Notes: generated from the sequence alone by a model not told the origin. A stretch of 45,591 bases of DNA from Lachnospiraceae bacterium (GCA_026169045.1 JAPFDH010000015.1:1-45591), one strand, 5' to 3'; positions 1 through 9,119 are shown, numbered from the stretch's first letter. Program-made: numbers and translations.

Positions 1-48
1 GATTTATTTGCCGATGAGGCTGGTGTAGAAGGTTTTTACATCTTCTAA
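1..48 (+). CDS. C-terminal tail of a plus-strand gene entering from the left edge
   Basis: Frame 1 is open from the first base and ends with TAA at 46-48, giving a final peptide DLFADEAGVEGFYIF. A good intrinsic terminator follows about 20 bases later, which supports this as a genuine gene end. The tail is too short to recognise a family. It is the only plus-strand coding signal before 22.9 kb and is convergent with the TrkA-type gene next to it. Confidence 0.5.
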   Translation, partial: DLFADEAGVEGFYIF

Positions 49-69
49 CCGGTGTCATCTTATTCTTGT

Positions 70-95
70 GCCCGACTTTGTGCGGGCTCTTTTCA
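70..95 (+). terminator. Intrinsic terminator after the left-edge gene
   Basis: Five-base GC stem GCCCG (70-74) and CGGGC (83-87) with a short loop, followed by TCTTTTC. It is oriented to stop plus-strand transcription of the gene ending at 48. On the minus strand there is no T-run, so it is probably not the terminator of the TrkA-type gene. Confidence 0.65.
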
Positions 96-124
96 TTTAT
101 AGTTTCAATAAAAATCGAACTTTC

Positions 125-787
125 CTATAAAGTAAAAAATTCAGCCGCATTCTGTGCTGAAGCAACAATGGATACCAGATCATCATCCTGCAATATAAAT
201 TCTCCGTTTGGAATATAAACTTGATCCTTTCTCTCCACAGCTGCCACAAGGAAATGACTCTTCAATTTTTCCTGCAAATAGGAGACTGCCATACCTTCCA
301 GTTTAAATTCCGATCGAATTTTAAATTTCAGTAATTCCACTCTTCCCTTGGCAAATGTATCAATTTTTATGGCAGAAGGGAATCGCAAAACTCTTGCAAT
401 TTCAGTTGCCGCAGCCAATTCCGGATTAATTATCATAGAAATTCCCAAACGTTCCTTTATAAAACCTATTTCCTGACTGTATACAGGATTTCTGACCCTG
501 GCAATGGTATGACAATTGCCTGCTTTTTTTGCAATCACACAACATAATAAGTTCAATTCATCCGATCCTGTCACTGCAATCAATATATCAGCCTGATCCA
601 CTCCTGCCTCTAATTGTGCCTGAATACTTGACCCGTTTCCTACAATCCTAAGTGCATCTAAATGATCCGGAACACTTTGCAGTTTTTTTAAAGAAGAATC
701 CAATAAAACCACATCATGTTCTTCTTCACAAAGCTGTTCGGCCAAAGTCATTCCTACTTTTCCGCAACCGATTATAATACATTTCAT
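125..787 (-). CDS. trkA: TrkA/KtrA-type potassium uptake regulatory subunit
   Basis: 220 residues. The N-terminal half is a Rossmann RCK/TrkA-N domain, with the dinucleotide loop IIGCGKVG at residues 4-11 and an acidic strand end (VVLLDSS) that favours NAD(H). The C-terminal part, from about residue 135, is a TrkA-C ligand-binding domain ending in the typical segment about high-affinity residues 'DDDLVSIVAS'. The length fits the single-copy RCK subunits of Gram-positive bacteria rather than the doubled enterobacterial TrkA. Such proteins sit on the cytoplasmic face of a TrkH/KtrB pore and gate K+ uptake. No pore gene lies in the window; it could be beyond the left edge or elsewhere. The ribosome site is weak (GGAAAAG about six bases before ATG). 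Family call is secure; the transport partner is inferred. Confidence 0.9.
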   Translation of the reverse strand: MKCIIIGCGKVGMTLAEQLCEEEHDVVLLDSSLKKLQSVPDHLDALRIVGNGSSIQAQLEAGVDQADILIAVTGSDELNLLCCVIAKKAGNCHTIARVRNPVYSQEIGFIKERLGISMIINPELAAATEIARVLRFPSAIKIDTFAKGRVELLKFKIRSEFKLEGMAVSYLQEKLKSHFLVAAVERKDQVYIPNGEFILQDDDLVSIVASAQNAAEFFTL

Positions 788-881
788 TTTACTTTTCCAT
801 TTCTGTTTCTGTCCTTACAGGCACAAAAATGTTCCTCCCTTTATCTCTCGTTTATCATTTTCCTTTTGCACTGGCAAAAGC

Positions 882-910
882 ATTATAGCATTGGATTTTC
901 CATTTCGCAA
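882..910 (-). promoter_or_regulatory. Candidate promoter for trkA
   Basis: On the minus strand an extended -10 (TGCTATAAT, hexamer at 882-887) lies 17 bases downstream of TTGCGA (905-910), about 95 bases upstream of the trkA start. The rest of the 788-1071 gap shows no convincing gene or other structure. Confidence 0.5.
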
Positions 911-1071
911 ACAATATGCCATTTTTCTTCTGTTTCATTTTTCAACGAAAACAAAGGAAAAACAGGGACCTCTGTTTCCTGTCTTTCCTATGTTTTCATC
1001 CTAAATCCGCTATATACAATTGCTCTCCTATAAAGATAGATCGTTTTCCAGGGAAAGTCAAGCTATTTCCT

Positions 1072-4000
1072 TTACCATTCGATCCGAAATACATTTATTT
1101 TATCATCATACCAAGCTGATACTCCTTCAATATATGAAATAACAGCATTAATTTCCACTATAAACACTCCGTCAGCGTTTTCATATGGTTGGCCGTTCAA
1201 TAGATTTTCCTCTCCGTTCACCAAAAGATGGGTTCTTCCCACCTCTGCTTTTACTACATGAGAACCGGAATGTATCGTCAGTATCTTATCCTGATAGGAA
1301 TAGTCAAAAACTTGTGGTTTCTGTGATTTCATCCGTTCCAAAATATATAAGATCGGACTATAAATGGCACCGTGATCCACAATACTTAAAATCCCTCTCG
1401 TATCCGGTTCCTGTCCATTCACCAATACCTTACAATAAAGTTTATCCAGCGGTACATATTTGGCTGCATCTGCTTTCGGAATTGCTTCATACCCATAGGT
1501 AACCACCGGAGCCTGTTTAGCATACTGTGGGGTCAAATGCTGGGGTGCTTCTTTTGAAAGCGCATTCCCATCACATTCCATGGAAGTGATACGGACTTCT
1601 GTCTCAGCTACCCCTTCCATGGTTGCTTTTAAAATCATTTCTCCCGCTTTTTTTCCAGCCCTTATAAAAACACGGTTATTTCCACATTCCGCATACACAT
1701 GCATGGTATGAATTACACTGTCCTGTCTGCCATATCCATTGAATTTTCCGCTGTTATAACCTCCCAGAAAAACTCCTGGACCCTCAAATGTAAAATCAAT
1801 TCTCTTATCACACAACGGACATATACGGCCACTTTCATCCACGACTTCCACATCTACATACGCCAAATCAGATCCATCTGCCAGCAAACCTTTCTCTCCC
1901 GTGTATACAGTCAGACGTAACGCTGCCGGTTCTCCGGTGGTTTCAATCTTATCTTCTGCCACCAAATGTTCTTCATAATCATATGCCTTTGCTTCAATCA
2001 CACCGGATCTTGTGATATCCATATGGGGAAATGGGAATACAAAAGTGTCCTGCGGTTTTTCACAAACACCAGCCAAATTTCCATTTATATATAGTTCCAC
2101 TTTCGCCACTCCGTAGCTTCCGATGACGTAGATGGTCTTATCCTTTGGATTGCGATATGCATATTCCCCGGGTTTTCTCCAGTAAGTCCCATCAAATTCT
2201 TTTAATGCATAACGATAATGATCCTCTCCTTCTTTCGGATAATTCCAATGTCCTACAATACTCACCATAGGAATCTTTGATTGTATCGTCTGAAATACCT
2301 TAAAATTTTGTTTTTTTATCCGGACAGGATCCACACGGCCACTCATGCGGGCATTTTCACTGAATGCCTGTCGCCCGTGTTGGGCAGAATCCGTCCAGCA
2401 AAGTGCCGCTGCTGCCGTATACAAATCCTTTCCCGATGCTCCACCGATTCGATCGTGAAAGAATTCCGCATATCCTCTGGCGGCATACAAAGCCAAGTCC
2501 TCTGATGTCAGGTCATGATTATCTCCGCCATTCTGCTTTCTTCCGCCTTTTCCAAGCCAAAGGTTATCATAATCATAATCCGGTGGTGTAAAATCATCCC
2601 ACACACGTCTCGGAGCTTCCTCTCTCAGGTATTCCGTTTCCGTGATTGGCATCCGTTCTGACTGAAAACGGGCGGCATGGCGATTTAACATGGTTCCCAC
2701 ATACTCAGCTTCACCAATTACATCTTCGGTATTAATGGTACGGCATCCGATAAATCGTCCTCCTGTGGGATCCAATACCTCTTTTACAAGCCGCATCTCT
2801 CTCATATGCTCTTTGGAAATAGAATTATTTCCTGTTTCCCAAAATACAATAGAAGGGCTATTTCTAAAATAGATGATAATATCACGCATCAATTCGACTC
2901 TCTGTTTCCACTGGCGACCAAAGTTTTCCCTTTCCTTATCTCCCGCCGGTTGTGTACAGATCACGCCAAATCGATCAAAGGAACGGATATCCGCCGGACA
3001 TCCTGCCACATGCATAAAACGAATATGGTTTGCATTGCTCTCCCGTATCAGCTTTGCATCCACATCCTTCAGCCAATCTGTGGCAGCTCCGATCGCAGCC
3101 CACTCATTCGTCGATCTCTGGGCATATCCGGTCAGCCATACCCGTACATCATTGATCTTTAACCCTTCGTTTCCGTCGTAGGAAACCTTGCGAAAACCTG
3201 TCACAGTCTCCACACAGTCCAGTACCTTTCCCTGACATAAAAGCTCTGTAGTGACAGTGTACAGATATGGATCTTCACAACACCAAAACCGAATTCCCTC
3301 CGCTTTTTCTTCTGAACATATATTGGTACAATCTATGGAATCGGTCTCCACCGGTTTCACTTCCTCCTCGGCTCTTGCACGATACCCCTCTTCTGTCCTT
3401 TCATAGGCATCCGATGGTGTAATAGAAAGAGAAATCGCGGTATCCAGATCCCCTGCCGGAAGCACTTCTGTCTCTTCAGACGAAAAAGAAAGAATCTTCC
3501 TACCCGTTGGATCCGTTACCGTCGTCCGGATCGTTATATAAGCCGTTTCTCCCGATTCGTTTCTGACTTCAGCATCGGAAGCAACCACAACCGATTTTTT
3601 CTGAATATCATACTCCTTTCCAAAAATGTAAACTCCCTTTGTTCTCAAATTACTGTATAAGGGCAATGTCAAGTAAATCTGGGGTTTAAAATGAAGACGG
3701 ATATTCTTTGTAAGACCGCCCAGACAAGGATTAAAGTCGTTACAATTCCAAAAAAATCCCACTCCTCTTTGTTCTTTCGGAATATTTTCCTCTACATTTA
3801 AAGAAGTCATGAAGCTTCCCGGTTCCGCTTCCGGAAGATTTGGTGTTTCTGCCCCGAAATAATCCATATTTCTGGAAGACGTACTATCCGTTGCCACAGC
3901 CACCAGATTTTCTCCGCTTTCGTCCAGATATGGAGTCAAATCAAATCCAAAGGGTGCCACCCCTGCTTCATAATATCCCGCCATTTTTCCATTCATATAT

Positions 4001-4323
4001 AAATAACATGTTTGCCGGATTCCCTCAAATTCAATGAATACCTTTTTTCCCTTATGCTCCTTTGGTACCGTAAACCATTTACGATAACAGGAAAATGTAC
4101 GTTTTTGATTGCTTCCCGCATCTTCAATTCGATTAACAAATAAATCCTCATCATTATATGTATGGGGAACACTGACTTCTTTCCATCCCTCTTCCTGATA
4201 GGCTCTCTCATAAAAAAAATGTCCTGATGCATCTTTTGTAGCTTCCAATGCATGTTTCAGTGGAAAGGCATCTGCCAATCGAAATTTCCAGCCATAATTA
4301 AAATTAAAAACCTGTGCTTCCAC
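1072..4323 (-). CDS. Glycoside hydrolase family 2 protein (beta-galactosidase-like) with C-terminal extra domains
   Basis: 1083 residues, no signal peptide, so probably cytoplasmic. Order: GH2 sugar-binding jelly roll (about 1-210), Ig-like middle domain (about 215-380), TIM barrel (about 385-690), a DUF4982-like strand domain and a GH2 C-terminal Ig-like domain (about 700-900). The last 110 residues resemble the copper-amine-oxidase N-terminal stalk fold (VLVNGQ, LLVNGEENLLNG, AWYDDKINVFRIEW). A barrel His sits in RFMHVAGCP (about 438) and the nucleophile Glu is expected in TETEYL (about 564). The acid/base motif, normally GNE, reads WETGNN at 495-500, so the usual Glu is Asn. The start is GTG, chosen because AGGAGG lies six bases upstream and no ATG is near. 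The substrate is unknown; beta-galactoside or beta-glucuronide are options. It stands alone with its own leader. Confidence 0.85.
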   Translation of the reverse strand: MEAQVFNFNYGWKFRLADAFPLKHALEATKDASGHFFYERAYQEEGWKEVSVPHTYNDEDLFVNRIEDAGSNQKRTFSCYRKWFTVPKEHKGKKVFIEFEGIRQTCYLYMNGKMAGYYEAGVAPFGFDLTPYLDESGENLVAVATDSTSSRNMDYFGAETPNLPEAEPGSFMTSLNVEENIPKEQRGVGFFWNCNDFNPCLGGLTKNIRLHFKPQIYLTLPLYSNLRTKGVYIFGKEYDIQKKSVVVASDAEVRNESGETAYITIRTTVTDPTGRKILSFSSEETEVLPAGDLDTAISLSITPSDAYERTEEGYRARAEEEVKPVETDSIDCTNICSEEKAEGIRFWCCEDPYLYTVTTELLCQGKVLDCVETVTGFRKVSYDGNEGLKINDVRVWLTGYAQRSTNEWAAIGAATDWLKDVDAKLIRESNANHIRFMHVAGCPADIRSFDRFGVICTQPAGDKERENFGRQWKQRVELMRDIIIYFRNSPSIVFWETGNNSISKEHMREMRLVKEVLDPTGGRFIGCRTINTEDVIGEAEYVGTMLNRHAARFQSERMPITETEYLREEAPRRVWDDFTPPDYDYDNLWLGKGGRKQNGGDNHDLTSEDLALYAARGYAEFFHDRIGGASGKDLYTAAAALCWTDSAQHGRQAFSENARMSGRVDPVRIKKQNFKVFQTIQSKIPMVSIVGHWNYPKEGEDHYRYALKEFDGTYWRKPGEYAYRNPKDKTIYVIGSYGVAKVELYINGNLAGVCEKPQDTFVFPFPHMDITRSGVIEAKAYDYEEHLVAEDKIETTGEPAALRLTVYTGEKGLLADGSDLAYVDVEVVDESGRICPLCDKRIDFTFEGPGVFLGGYNSGKFNGYGRQDSVIHTMHVYAECGNNRVFIRAGKKAGEMILKATMEGVAETEVRITSMECDGNALSKEAPQHLTPQYAKQAPVVTYGYEAIPKADAAKYVPLDKLYCKVLVNGQEPDTRGILSIVDHGAIYSPILYILERMKSQKPQVFDYSYQDKILTIHSGSHVVKAEVGRTHLLVNGEENLLNGQPYENADGVFIVEINAVISYIEGVSAWYDDKINVFRIEW

Positions 4324-4382
4324 TTTTAACCTCCTGTATTGCCAAACTTAATGTTTGAGATAATCAAATCACTTGTAAATTT

Positions 4383-4388
4383 AGTATA
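4383..4388 (-). promoter_or_regulatory. Candidate -10 element for the GH2 gene
   Basis: TATACT on the minus strand about 60 bases upstream of the GTG start. No good -35 is visible at the right distance, which would suit an activator-dependent promoter. Low confidence. Confidence 0.3.
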
Positions 4389-4483
4389 GAAAAAAAAAGC
4401 CGCCCATACTTTGCAGGAATTGTGTTTTTTCTTGCGTATCTTGCGCTAATGAAACTTATCGGATCCCATTAAACTCATCTGTC

Positions 4484-4541
4484 AAAAAAAGTAGTACAAA
4501 TTATATACCACAAATTTTTGCTCATACATAATCTGTACTAC
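4484..4541 (-). terminator. Terminator closing the opp/aminotransferase/acetyltransferase transcript
   Basis: On the minus strand GTAGTACAGATTAT (4528-4541) pairs with ATAATTTGTACTAC (4491-4504), leaving one mismatch, followed by seven T (4484-4490). It begins 17 bases past the stop of the acetyltransferase gene. It marks the end of the long transcription unit that begins at oppA. Confidence 0.85.
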
Positions 4542-4557
4542 CTCTGTTATTTTCTAT

Positions 4558-5175
4558 TTACTTCTTTTCCCTGTCATTGTAATATTCCTTTGCCTGTTCC
4601 TCCCAATAGTTCCGATCCTCCTGTGTAATTTCCCGCAATACCCGGCATGGATTTCCGACAGCTATTACTCCAGATGGAATATCTTTTGTAACTACAGATC
4701 CGGAACCGATTACCACATTATCTCCTATGGTAACACCGGGATTAATCACCGTATTTCCCCCTACCCATACATGATTACCTATGGTAACTTTTTTTCCAAA
4801 TTCCAATTGCGATGCACGCACAGAAGCATCTATGGGATGCCCGGCTGTATATATGCTGACACGGGGTCCAAATAAAACATAATCACCAATCGTTATGTCA
4901 CATACATCCAGCATTATACAGTCATAATTGGCATAAAATTCTTCTCCGACAGAAATGTGACAACCATAGTCACAATGAAATGGCGTTTCAATCCATATAT
5001 TTTTTCCTGTTTTCCGGAACAATGTTCGAAACAGTTCAATCCTCTCTACTCCTTGTTCCTCTGTTGTTTCATTGATTTTCCGTACCAGTTTTCTGGAACG
5101 CATAAAATCCTTTGCCAACTCTTCATCCTTTGCCACATACAACTTTCCTGCCAGCATCCGCTCTTTTTCTGTCAT
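4558..5175 (-). CDS. maa: Maltose O-acetyltransferase-type hexapeptide acetyltransferase
   Basis: 205 residues. An N-terminal Mac domain (about 5-60, starting MTEKERMLAGKLY) is followed by left-handed beta-helix hexapeptide repeats (about 75-185: ITIGDYVLFGPRV, VTIGNHVWVGG, VTIGDNVVIGSGSVV). The catalytic His is in YTAGHPID (about 114). This matches Maa/LacA/NodL enzymes, which acetylate sugars or other small hydroxyl acceptors with acetyl-CoA. AAGGAGATAGGT precedes the ATG. It begins 13 bases after the aminotransferase stop and is the last gene before a strong terminator, so it is co-transcribed with the peptide-uptake genes. Its acceptor there is unknown; an N- or O-acetylated amino acid derivative is speculation. 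Confidence 0.88.
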   Translation of the reverse strand: MTEKERMLAGKLYVAKDEELAKDFMRSRKLVRKINETTEEQGVERIELFRTLFRKTGKNIWIETPFHCDYGCHISVGEEFYANYDCIMLDVCDITIGDYVLFGPRVSIYTAGHPIDASVRASQLEFGKKVTIGNHVWVGGNTVINPGVTIGDNVVIGSGSVVTKDIPSGVIAVGNPCRVLREITQEDRNYWEEQAKEYYNDREKK

Positions 5176-5188
5176 ACCTATCTCCTTC

Positions 5189-6373
5189 TTATCGGGATTC
5201 CATTGCCTTTTTCAAATCATCCAGCGCCTTTTTTATAGCATACCAGGGACTCGCCACACACATTCTTACAAACCGCTCAGTCCCATAATTACTTCCTGGA
5301 TCCACATGAAAATATGCCTTATGATACAAAAAGGAAACCATCTCTTCCTCTGTATCAAAATATGGTCTGAAATCTATCCACAAAATGTAGCCTCCCTCTC
5401 CGCCGTATACATGCGCCAAAGGAAGTTCTGCCTGGAAAAAAGTTTTAATTTTTTTTATATTTTCTTCCACGTAATCATTCATGGCGTGAAGCCATTCTCT
5501 TCCCTCTTCTGAGTAGGCAGCTAATAAACTTTCATATGCAAAAGGATCGATACTTCCATAATGATCCGCATTCCTCTGGCGGATAAACGCTTCCCGGATT
5601 GTTTCATCAGGAATCAGCATATTGGCATGATTCACCCCTGTAAAATGGAATGCTTTTCCGAGAGATGTGGAAACAATACAATGGGATTTTGCCCCTTTTA
5701 TATCCAAATAACATGGAGTATGATGGCCGTCATAAACTGTTTCCGCAAAAATTTCATCAGAAAAAACCATCACATGATATTTTTCCGCCAGTTTTGCTAA
5801 TTGTTCCAATTCCTCCACTTTCCAAATTGTTCCAATGGGATTATGGGGATTACACAGTATAAAAAGCCGGTTTTCCTCCTGCTTCATTTTATCTTCCAAG
5901 GCATCAAAATCCATCTGATATCTCAGGAATCCATCCTTCCCTTTTGAAAGAAGCAAAGGGCATTTTACTGTCTTTCTTTGTAGTCTTGTAGCCGCCTGTT
6001 CATAACGATTATAAATAGGAGGTGTGACAATAATCCCCTCACCTTCTTTTGTAAATAATCGAATGGCGGTTGCCACAGAATGGATGGTTCCCAATGTCGG
6101 TACAACCCACTGCGGATCAATTTTACACGCCCGCTCCCTTTCCATCCACGTACAAACCGCATCCCGATAGGTATCATCACACAATGTAAACCCATATAGA
6201 CCATTGTCTGCCAGTGCTTTTAATGCCTGTCCAATGACCGGCGCCGATTTAAAATCCGGTTCTGCTCCATCAAAACTAATATTTCCCGCCCGCAACACCT
6301 CCGGATCTGTGACGGATAATTTCAGATTCGATGGTTTTCTCTTCACCATTGTTTCAAAATCAAACTGTTTCAT
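5189..6373 (-). CDS. patB: MalY/PatB-family PLP-dependent C-S lyase / aminotransferase
   Basis: 394 residues, fold type I aminotransferase of the MalY/PatB group (cystathionine beta-lyase-like). Seen: FDGAEPDFK near residue 34, which aligns with the family's ADMDF-K motif; the substrate/cofactor loop CNPHNPIG (about 182); SDEIFAE (about 215); and the PLP Lys in SLGKAFHFTG (about 243). MalY/PatB enzymes cleave C-S bonds of cystathionine or cysteine conjugates to pyruvate, ammonia and a thiol. Placed directly behind oppF and the YheO-type regulator, it could act on a sulfur amino acid released from imported peptides. The start has GGGAG six or seven bases upstream. The family is clear; lyase versus transaminase is not decided by sequence alone. 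Confidence 0.87.
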   Translation of the reverse strand: MKQFDFETMVKRKPSNLKLSVTDPEVLRAGNISFDGAEPDFKSAPVIGQALKALADNGLYGFTLCDDTYRDAVCTWMERERACKIDPQWVVPTLGTIHSVATAIRLFTKEGEGIIVTPPIYNRYEQAATRLQRKTVKCPLLLSKGKDGFLRYQMDFDALEDKMKQEENRLFILCNPHNPIGTIWKVEELEQLAKLAEKYHVMVFSDEIFAETVYDGHHTPCYLDIKGAKSHCIVSTSLGKAFHFTGVNHANMLIPDETIREAFIRQRNADHYGSIDPFAYESLLAAYSEEGREWLHAMNDYVEENIKKIKTFFQAELPLAHVYGGEGGYILWIDFRPYFDTEEEMVSFLYHKAYFHVDPGSNYGTERFVRMCVASPWYAIKKALDDLKKAMESR

Positions 6374-6416
6374 GATTCTCTCCCTGCCAATTCACGGATT
6401 ATTCCCTCTTTTTAGC

Positions 6417-7040
6417 TCATATTTCGTTCCTGTATTTATATATCGTATAGCGGGACACCTGCAAACGCTCTGAAATGTAAGGAACAGCTTTCTGAAAATG
6501 AAATGCATTTCTTTCTTTTAACAGTGTCATCACCTGAAGACGTTCTTTTTTTCCCATCTGTTTTGGTGTTTTACCGATTCTTGAAATACAATCATCCACA
6601 ATCTCTTCCAACCCTGTATGTTCTGTATCCTCAATCTCTGTATACAAATCCCGGTTTACCTGAATAAAGTTATTTAGAAACTGATCCATTTGCTGCAATT
6701 TTGTATAATCATAATTGATCCCCAAAGCATAACTATAACCGTTCCCATGAAAATGAATCGTGGTAGATTTTATCTTTTTTCCCGTAAGTGTCACTGCCTG
6801 CATATTAACAAAATCTCTTTTCACTATGGTTTCATTAAAAAATCCCTCTCCCGGCTTATTACCATAAATATCCAGCGTAGATCCTATATTTCTTCCTGAA
6901 ACATGGCCATTATAAATTGCTAAAATAGGATGTCCGGCTACACTCATATCATGAATCAAAGTTTCGCAATTTTCTCCAAACATAATCGCAATACTTTCTG
7001 CCAGTCGTTTTAAAAAATCCAGCACTTCTTCCTTTTCCAT
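6417..7040 (-). CDS. YheO/DauR-like transcriptional regulator (PAS-like plus C-terminal HTH)
   Basis: About 207 residues. The N-terminal PAS-like YheO domain (about 1-115) carries the family signature FGENCETLIHDMS and the segment SGRNIGSTLDIYG. The C-terminal helix-turn-helix (about 155-207) ends in YISERLQVSRYTIYKYRNE. DauR, the best known relative, controls D-arginine catabolism, and other relatives act as ligand-responsive regulators of amino-acid use. The first Met of the open frame is at 7058, but GGAAAGGGA seven bases upstream of the Met at 7040 makes that the likelier start. It lies 26 bases after oppF and 43 bases before the aminotransferase. A regulator embedded in its own operon suggests autoregulation of the opp unit. 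Confidence 0.85.
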   Translation of the reverse strand: MEKEEVLDFLKRLAESIAIMFGENCETLIHDMSVAGHPILAIYNGHVSGRNIGSTLDIYGNKPGEGFFNETIVKRDFVNMQAVTLTGKKIKSTTIHFHGNGYSYALGINYDYTKLQQMDQFLNNFIQVNRDLYTEIEDTEHTGLEEIVDDCISRIGKTPKQMGKKERLQVMTLLKERNAFHFQKAVPYISERLQVSRYTIYKYRNEI

Positions 7041-7066
7041 ATTCCAATCCCTTTCCATTCATTCCG

Positions 7067-8077
7067 TTATTCTTTGGAATTTAACTTTTCAGTGAAATGG
7101 CAGGCCACTTTATGACCCTTTCCCAAGTCTTTTAATTCCGGCATTTTTTCCCGACATATATCACAGGCAAATTCACATCGATCTGCAAACCGACATCCAG
7201 GCTTTGGATTAATGGGACTGTTAATTTCCCCCTTCATTCCCCGTACTGTTCTTTTTGCTTCATAATCCGGATCAGGAAGCGGCACGGATGCTAAAAGCCC
7301 TCTTGTATAAGGATGCGATGGATTCTGATATACTTCTTCTGTCGGTCCGATTTCTACTATCGTTCCTAAATACATCACCGCCGTCTGATCAGAGATGTGA
7401 CGTACCATGGAAAGATCATGGGCAATAAACAAATACGTCAATCCCATTTCTTTTTGCAACCGCATCAACAAGTTAATAATCTGTGCCTGAATAGACACAT
7501 CCAGAGCAGAAATTGCCTCATCACATACAATAAACTCCGGATTCACAGAAAGAGCTCTGGCAATTCCCACTCTCTGACGCTGCCCGCCGGAAAACTCATG
7601 GGGAAACCGATTTCTGTGTTCCCTATTAAGCCCCACCATTTCCAGAAGCTCGCAGACTCTCTCTTCTCTCTCTTTTTTTGTCTTATACAATCCGTGAACT
7701 TCTATTCCCTCTCCGATAATATCGGCAATGGTACAACGGGGATCCAACGATGCATAGGGATCTTGAAAAACCATCTGAATTTTTTTTGTATAGGTTTTAT
7801 CGGATGAAATGGGAATATGAGCAATATCCTTCCCTTCATAAAGGACTTCCCCTCCGTCTGCTTCATACAGACGTAAAATCGTACGCCCCACTGTGGTCTT
7901 TCCACATCCAGATTCTCCTACCAGTCCCAATGTCGTTCCTTTTTCAATGGAAAAACTGATATGATCCACTGCATGAAGATAATATTTTTCGTAAAAAGGC
8001 TTTTTAAACAGTTGAATTTTACTGCCTGCTTTAAAATATTTTTTCAGATCTTTTACTTCCAAAAGTATTTCTGCCAT
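7067..8077 (-). CDS. oppF: Oligopeptide/dipeptide ABC transporter ATP-binding protein OppF
   Basis: 336 residues. Walker A GESGCGKTT (about 54-62), signature FSGGQRQRVGIARAL (about 162-176), Walker B FIVCDEAISALD (about 182-193) and the switch His in FIAHDLS. The C-terminal oligopeptide-transporter domain has the four-cysteine group GCRFADRC, ACDIC, VACHF that in related OppD/DppD proteins binds an iron-sulfur cluster. It energises peptide import together with OppD. ATG follows AGGAGG-type sequence; ten bases separate it from oppD. Order on the transcript is oppA-B-C-D-F, the standard complete set. Confidence 0.95.
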   Translation of the reverse strand: MAEILLEVKDLKKYFKAGSKIQLFKKPFYEKYYLHAVDHISFSIEKGTTLGLVGESGCGKTTVGRTILRLYEADGGEVLYEGKDIAHIPISSDKTYTKKIQMVFQDPYASLDPRCTIADIIGEGIEVHGLYKTKKEREERVCELLEMVGLNREHRNRFPHEFSGGQRQRVGIARALSVNPEFIVCDEAISALDVSIQAQIINLLMRLQKEMGLTYLFIAHDLSMVRHISDQTAVMYLGTIVEIGPTEEVYQNPSHPYTRGLLASVPLPDPDYEAKRTVRGMKGEINSPINPKPGCRFADRCEFACDICREKMPELKDLGKGHKVACHFTEKLNSKE

Positions 8078-8087
8078 GACTTCCTCC

Positions 8088-9119
8088 TTATTCCGTTTTC
8101 TGTCTTTTTACATGATACGGTTCCACCTTGGGCGCTCTGGGATCCAGAAGGTGACAGCTTACTTTATGTGTATCGGAAAGACAGGTTTCTTCCGGCTGAG
8201 CCTTGATACATGCTTTCATGGCATAGGGGCATCTGGCAGCAAAGGCACACCCTTTTGGAGGTGCAAATAAATCCGGCGGTGTCCCGGGGATTGCAGGAAG
8301 TTCCCGGTTTCCATTCATATTGGCCGTATCCGGAATGGAATTTAAAAGTCCCCATGTGTAAGGATGTTTCGGTTCGTAAAAAACTTCCCTGGCCGTTCCT
8401 GTCTCCACCACTTTTCCCGCATACATAACCGCTACCGAATCCGCCATACGTGCCACCACACCCAAATTATGGGTAATCAGCACCACTGCCATCTGAAACT
8501 GTTTCTTTAAATCATTGATCAGGTCCAAAATCTGACTTTGTGTCGTAACATCCAAAGCCGTCGTCGGCTCATCTGCAAATAAAATCTTTGGATTTGCTGC
8601 CATTCCCATGGCAATCATAATCCTCTGGCGCATACCGCCACTGTATGTATGCGGATAACGAAGCATATTGATCTCCGGATTTGCAATTCCCACCAGACGC
8701 ATCATTTCCATAGTTCGTTTCGTTGCTTCTTTACTCGACAAGGTCATATGTTTTAAAATATTTTCATTGATCTGACGTCCCACTCGCATGGTTGGATTCA
8801 GTGATGTCATAGGATCCTGGAAAATCATAGAAAATTCTTTTCCCCTCAGCTTTTGCATTTGTTTTTCCGAATATCCTACAATATCAGTTCCTTCATATAA
8901 AATGGAACCTTCTTCAATAAAAGCCGGTGGAGTCGGTGTCAATTTCATAATTGTCTGAACGGTAACGCTCTTGCCGCATCCCGATTCACCGACAATGGCT
9001 AACGTTTTTCCTTTATCTACAGAAAAACTAACACCTCTTACTGCTTGTACCTTCCCGGCATATGTATGAAACGATACCCTTAAATCTTTGACTTCTAATA
9101 TACTCATAGGTTTCCTCAT
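8088..9119 (-). CDS. oppD: Oligopeptide ABC transporter ATP-binding protein OppD
   Basis: About 343 residues. Walker A GESGCGKSVT, Q-loop FQDPMTSLNP, signature YSGGMRQRIMIAMGMA, Walker B ILFADEPTTALD, switch LITHNLG. The C-terminal extension carries a Cys group (GCAFAARC, KAC, EETC, VSCH) as in OppF. The frame is open back to a GTG at 9137 with no ribosome site. The ATG at 9119 has AAAGGG seven bases upstream, and the next ATG at 9107 has GAGG six bases upstream and matches the usual family start (MSILEVKDLRV), so either may be used. Partner of OppF on the cytoplasmic side of the OppBC channel. Confidence 0.95.
   Translation of the reverse strand: MRKPMSILEVKDLRVSFHTYAGKVQAVRGVSFSVDKGKTLAIVGESGCGKSVTVQTIMKLTPTPPAFIEEGSILYEGTDIVGYSEKQMQKLRGKEFSMIFQDPMTSLNPTMRVGRQINENILKHMTLSSKEATKRTMEMMRLVGIANPEINMLRYPHTYSGGMRQRIMIAMGMAANPKILFADEPTTALDVTTQSQILDLINDLKKQFQMAVVLITHNLGVVARMADSVAVMYAGKVVETGTAREVFYEPKHPYTWGLLNSIPDTANMNGNRELPAIPGTPPDLFAPPKGCAFAARCPYAMKACIKAQPEETCLSDTHKVSCHLLDPRAPKVEPYHVKRQKTE

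Noticed and set aside
4324-4483. Possible riboswitch or small RNA upstream of the GH2 gene
   Set aside because: No conserved aptamer sequence or terminator/antiterminator pair was recognised; only a -10-like hexamer and the ribosome site can be supported.
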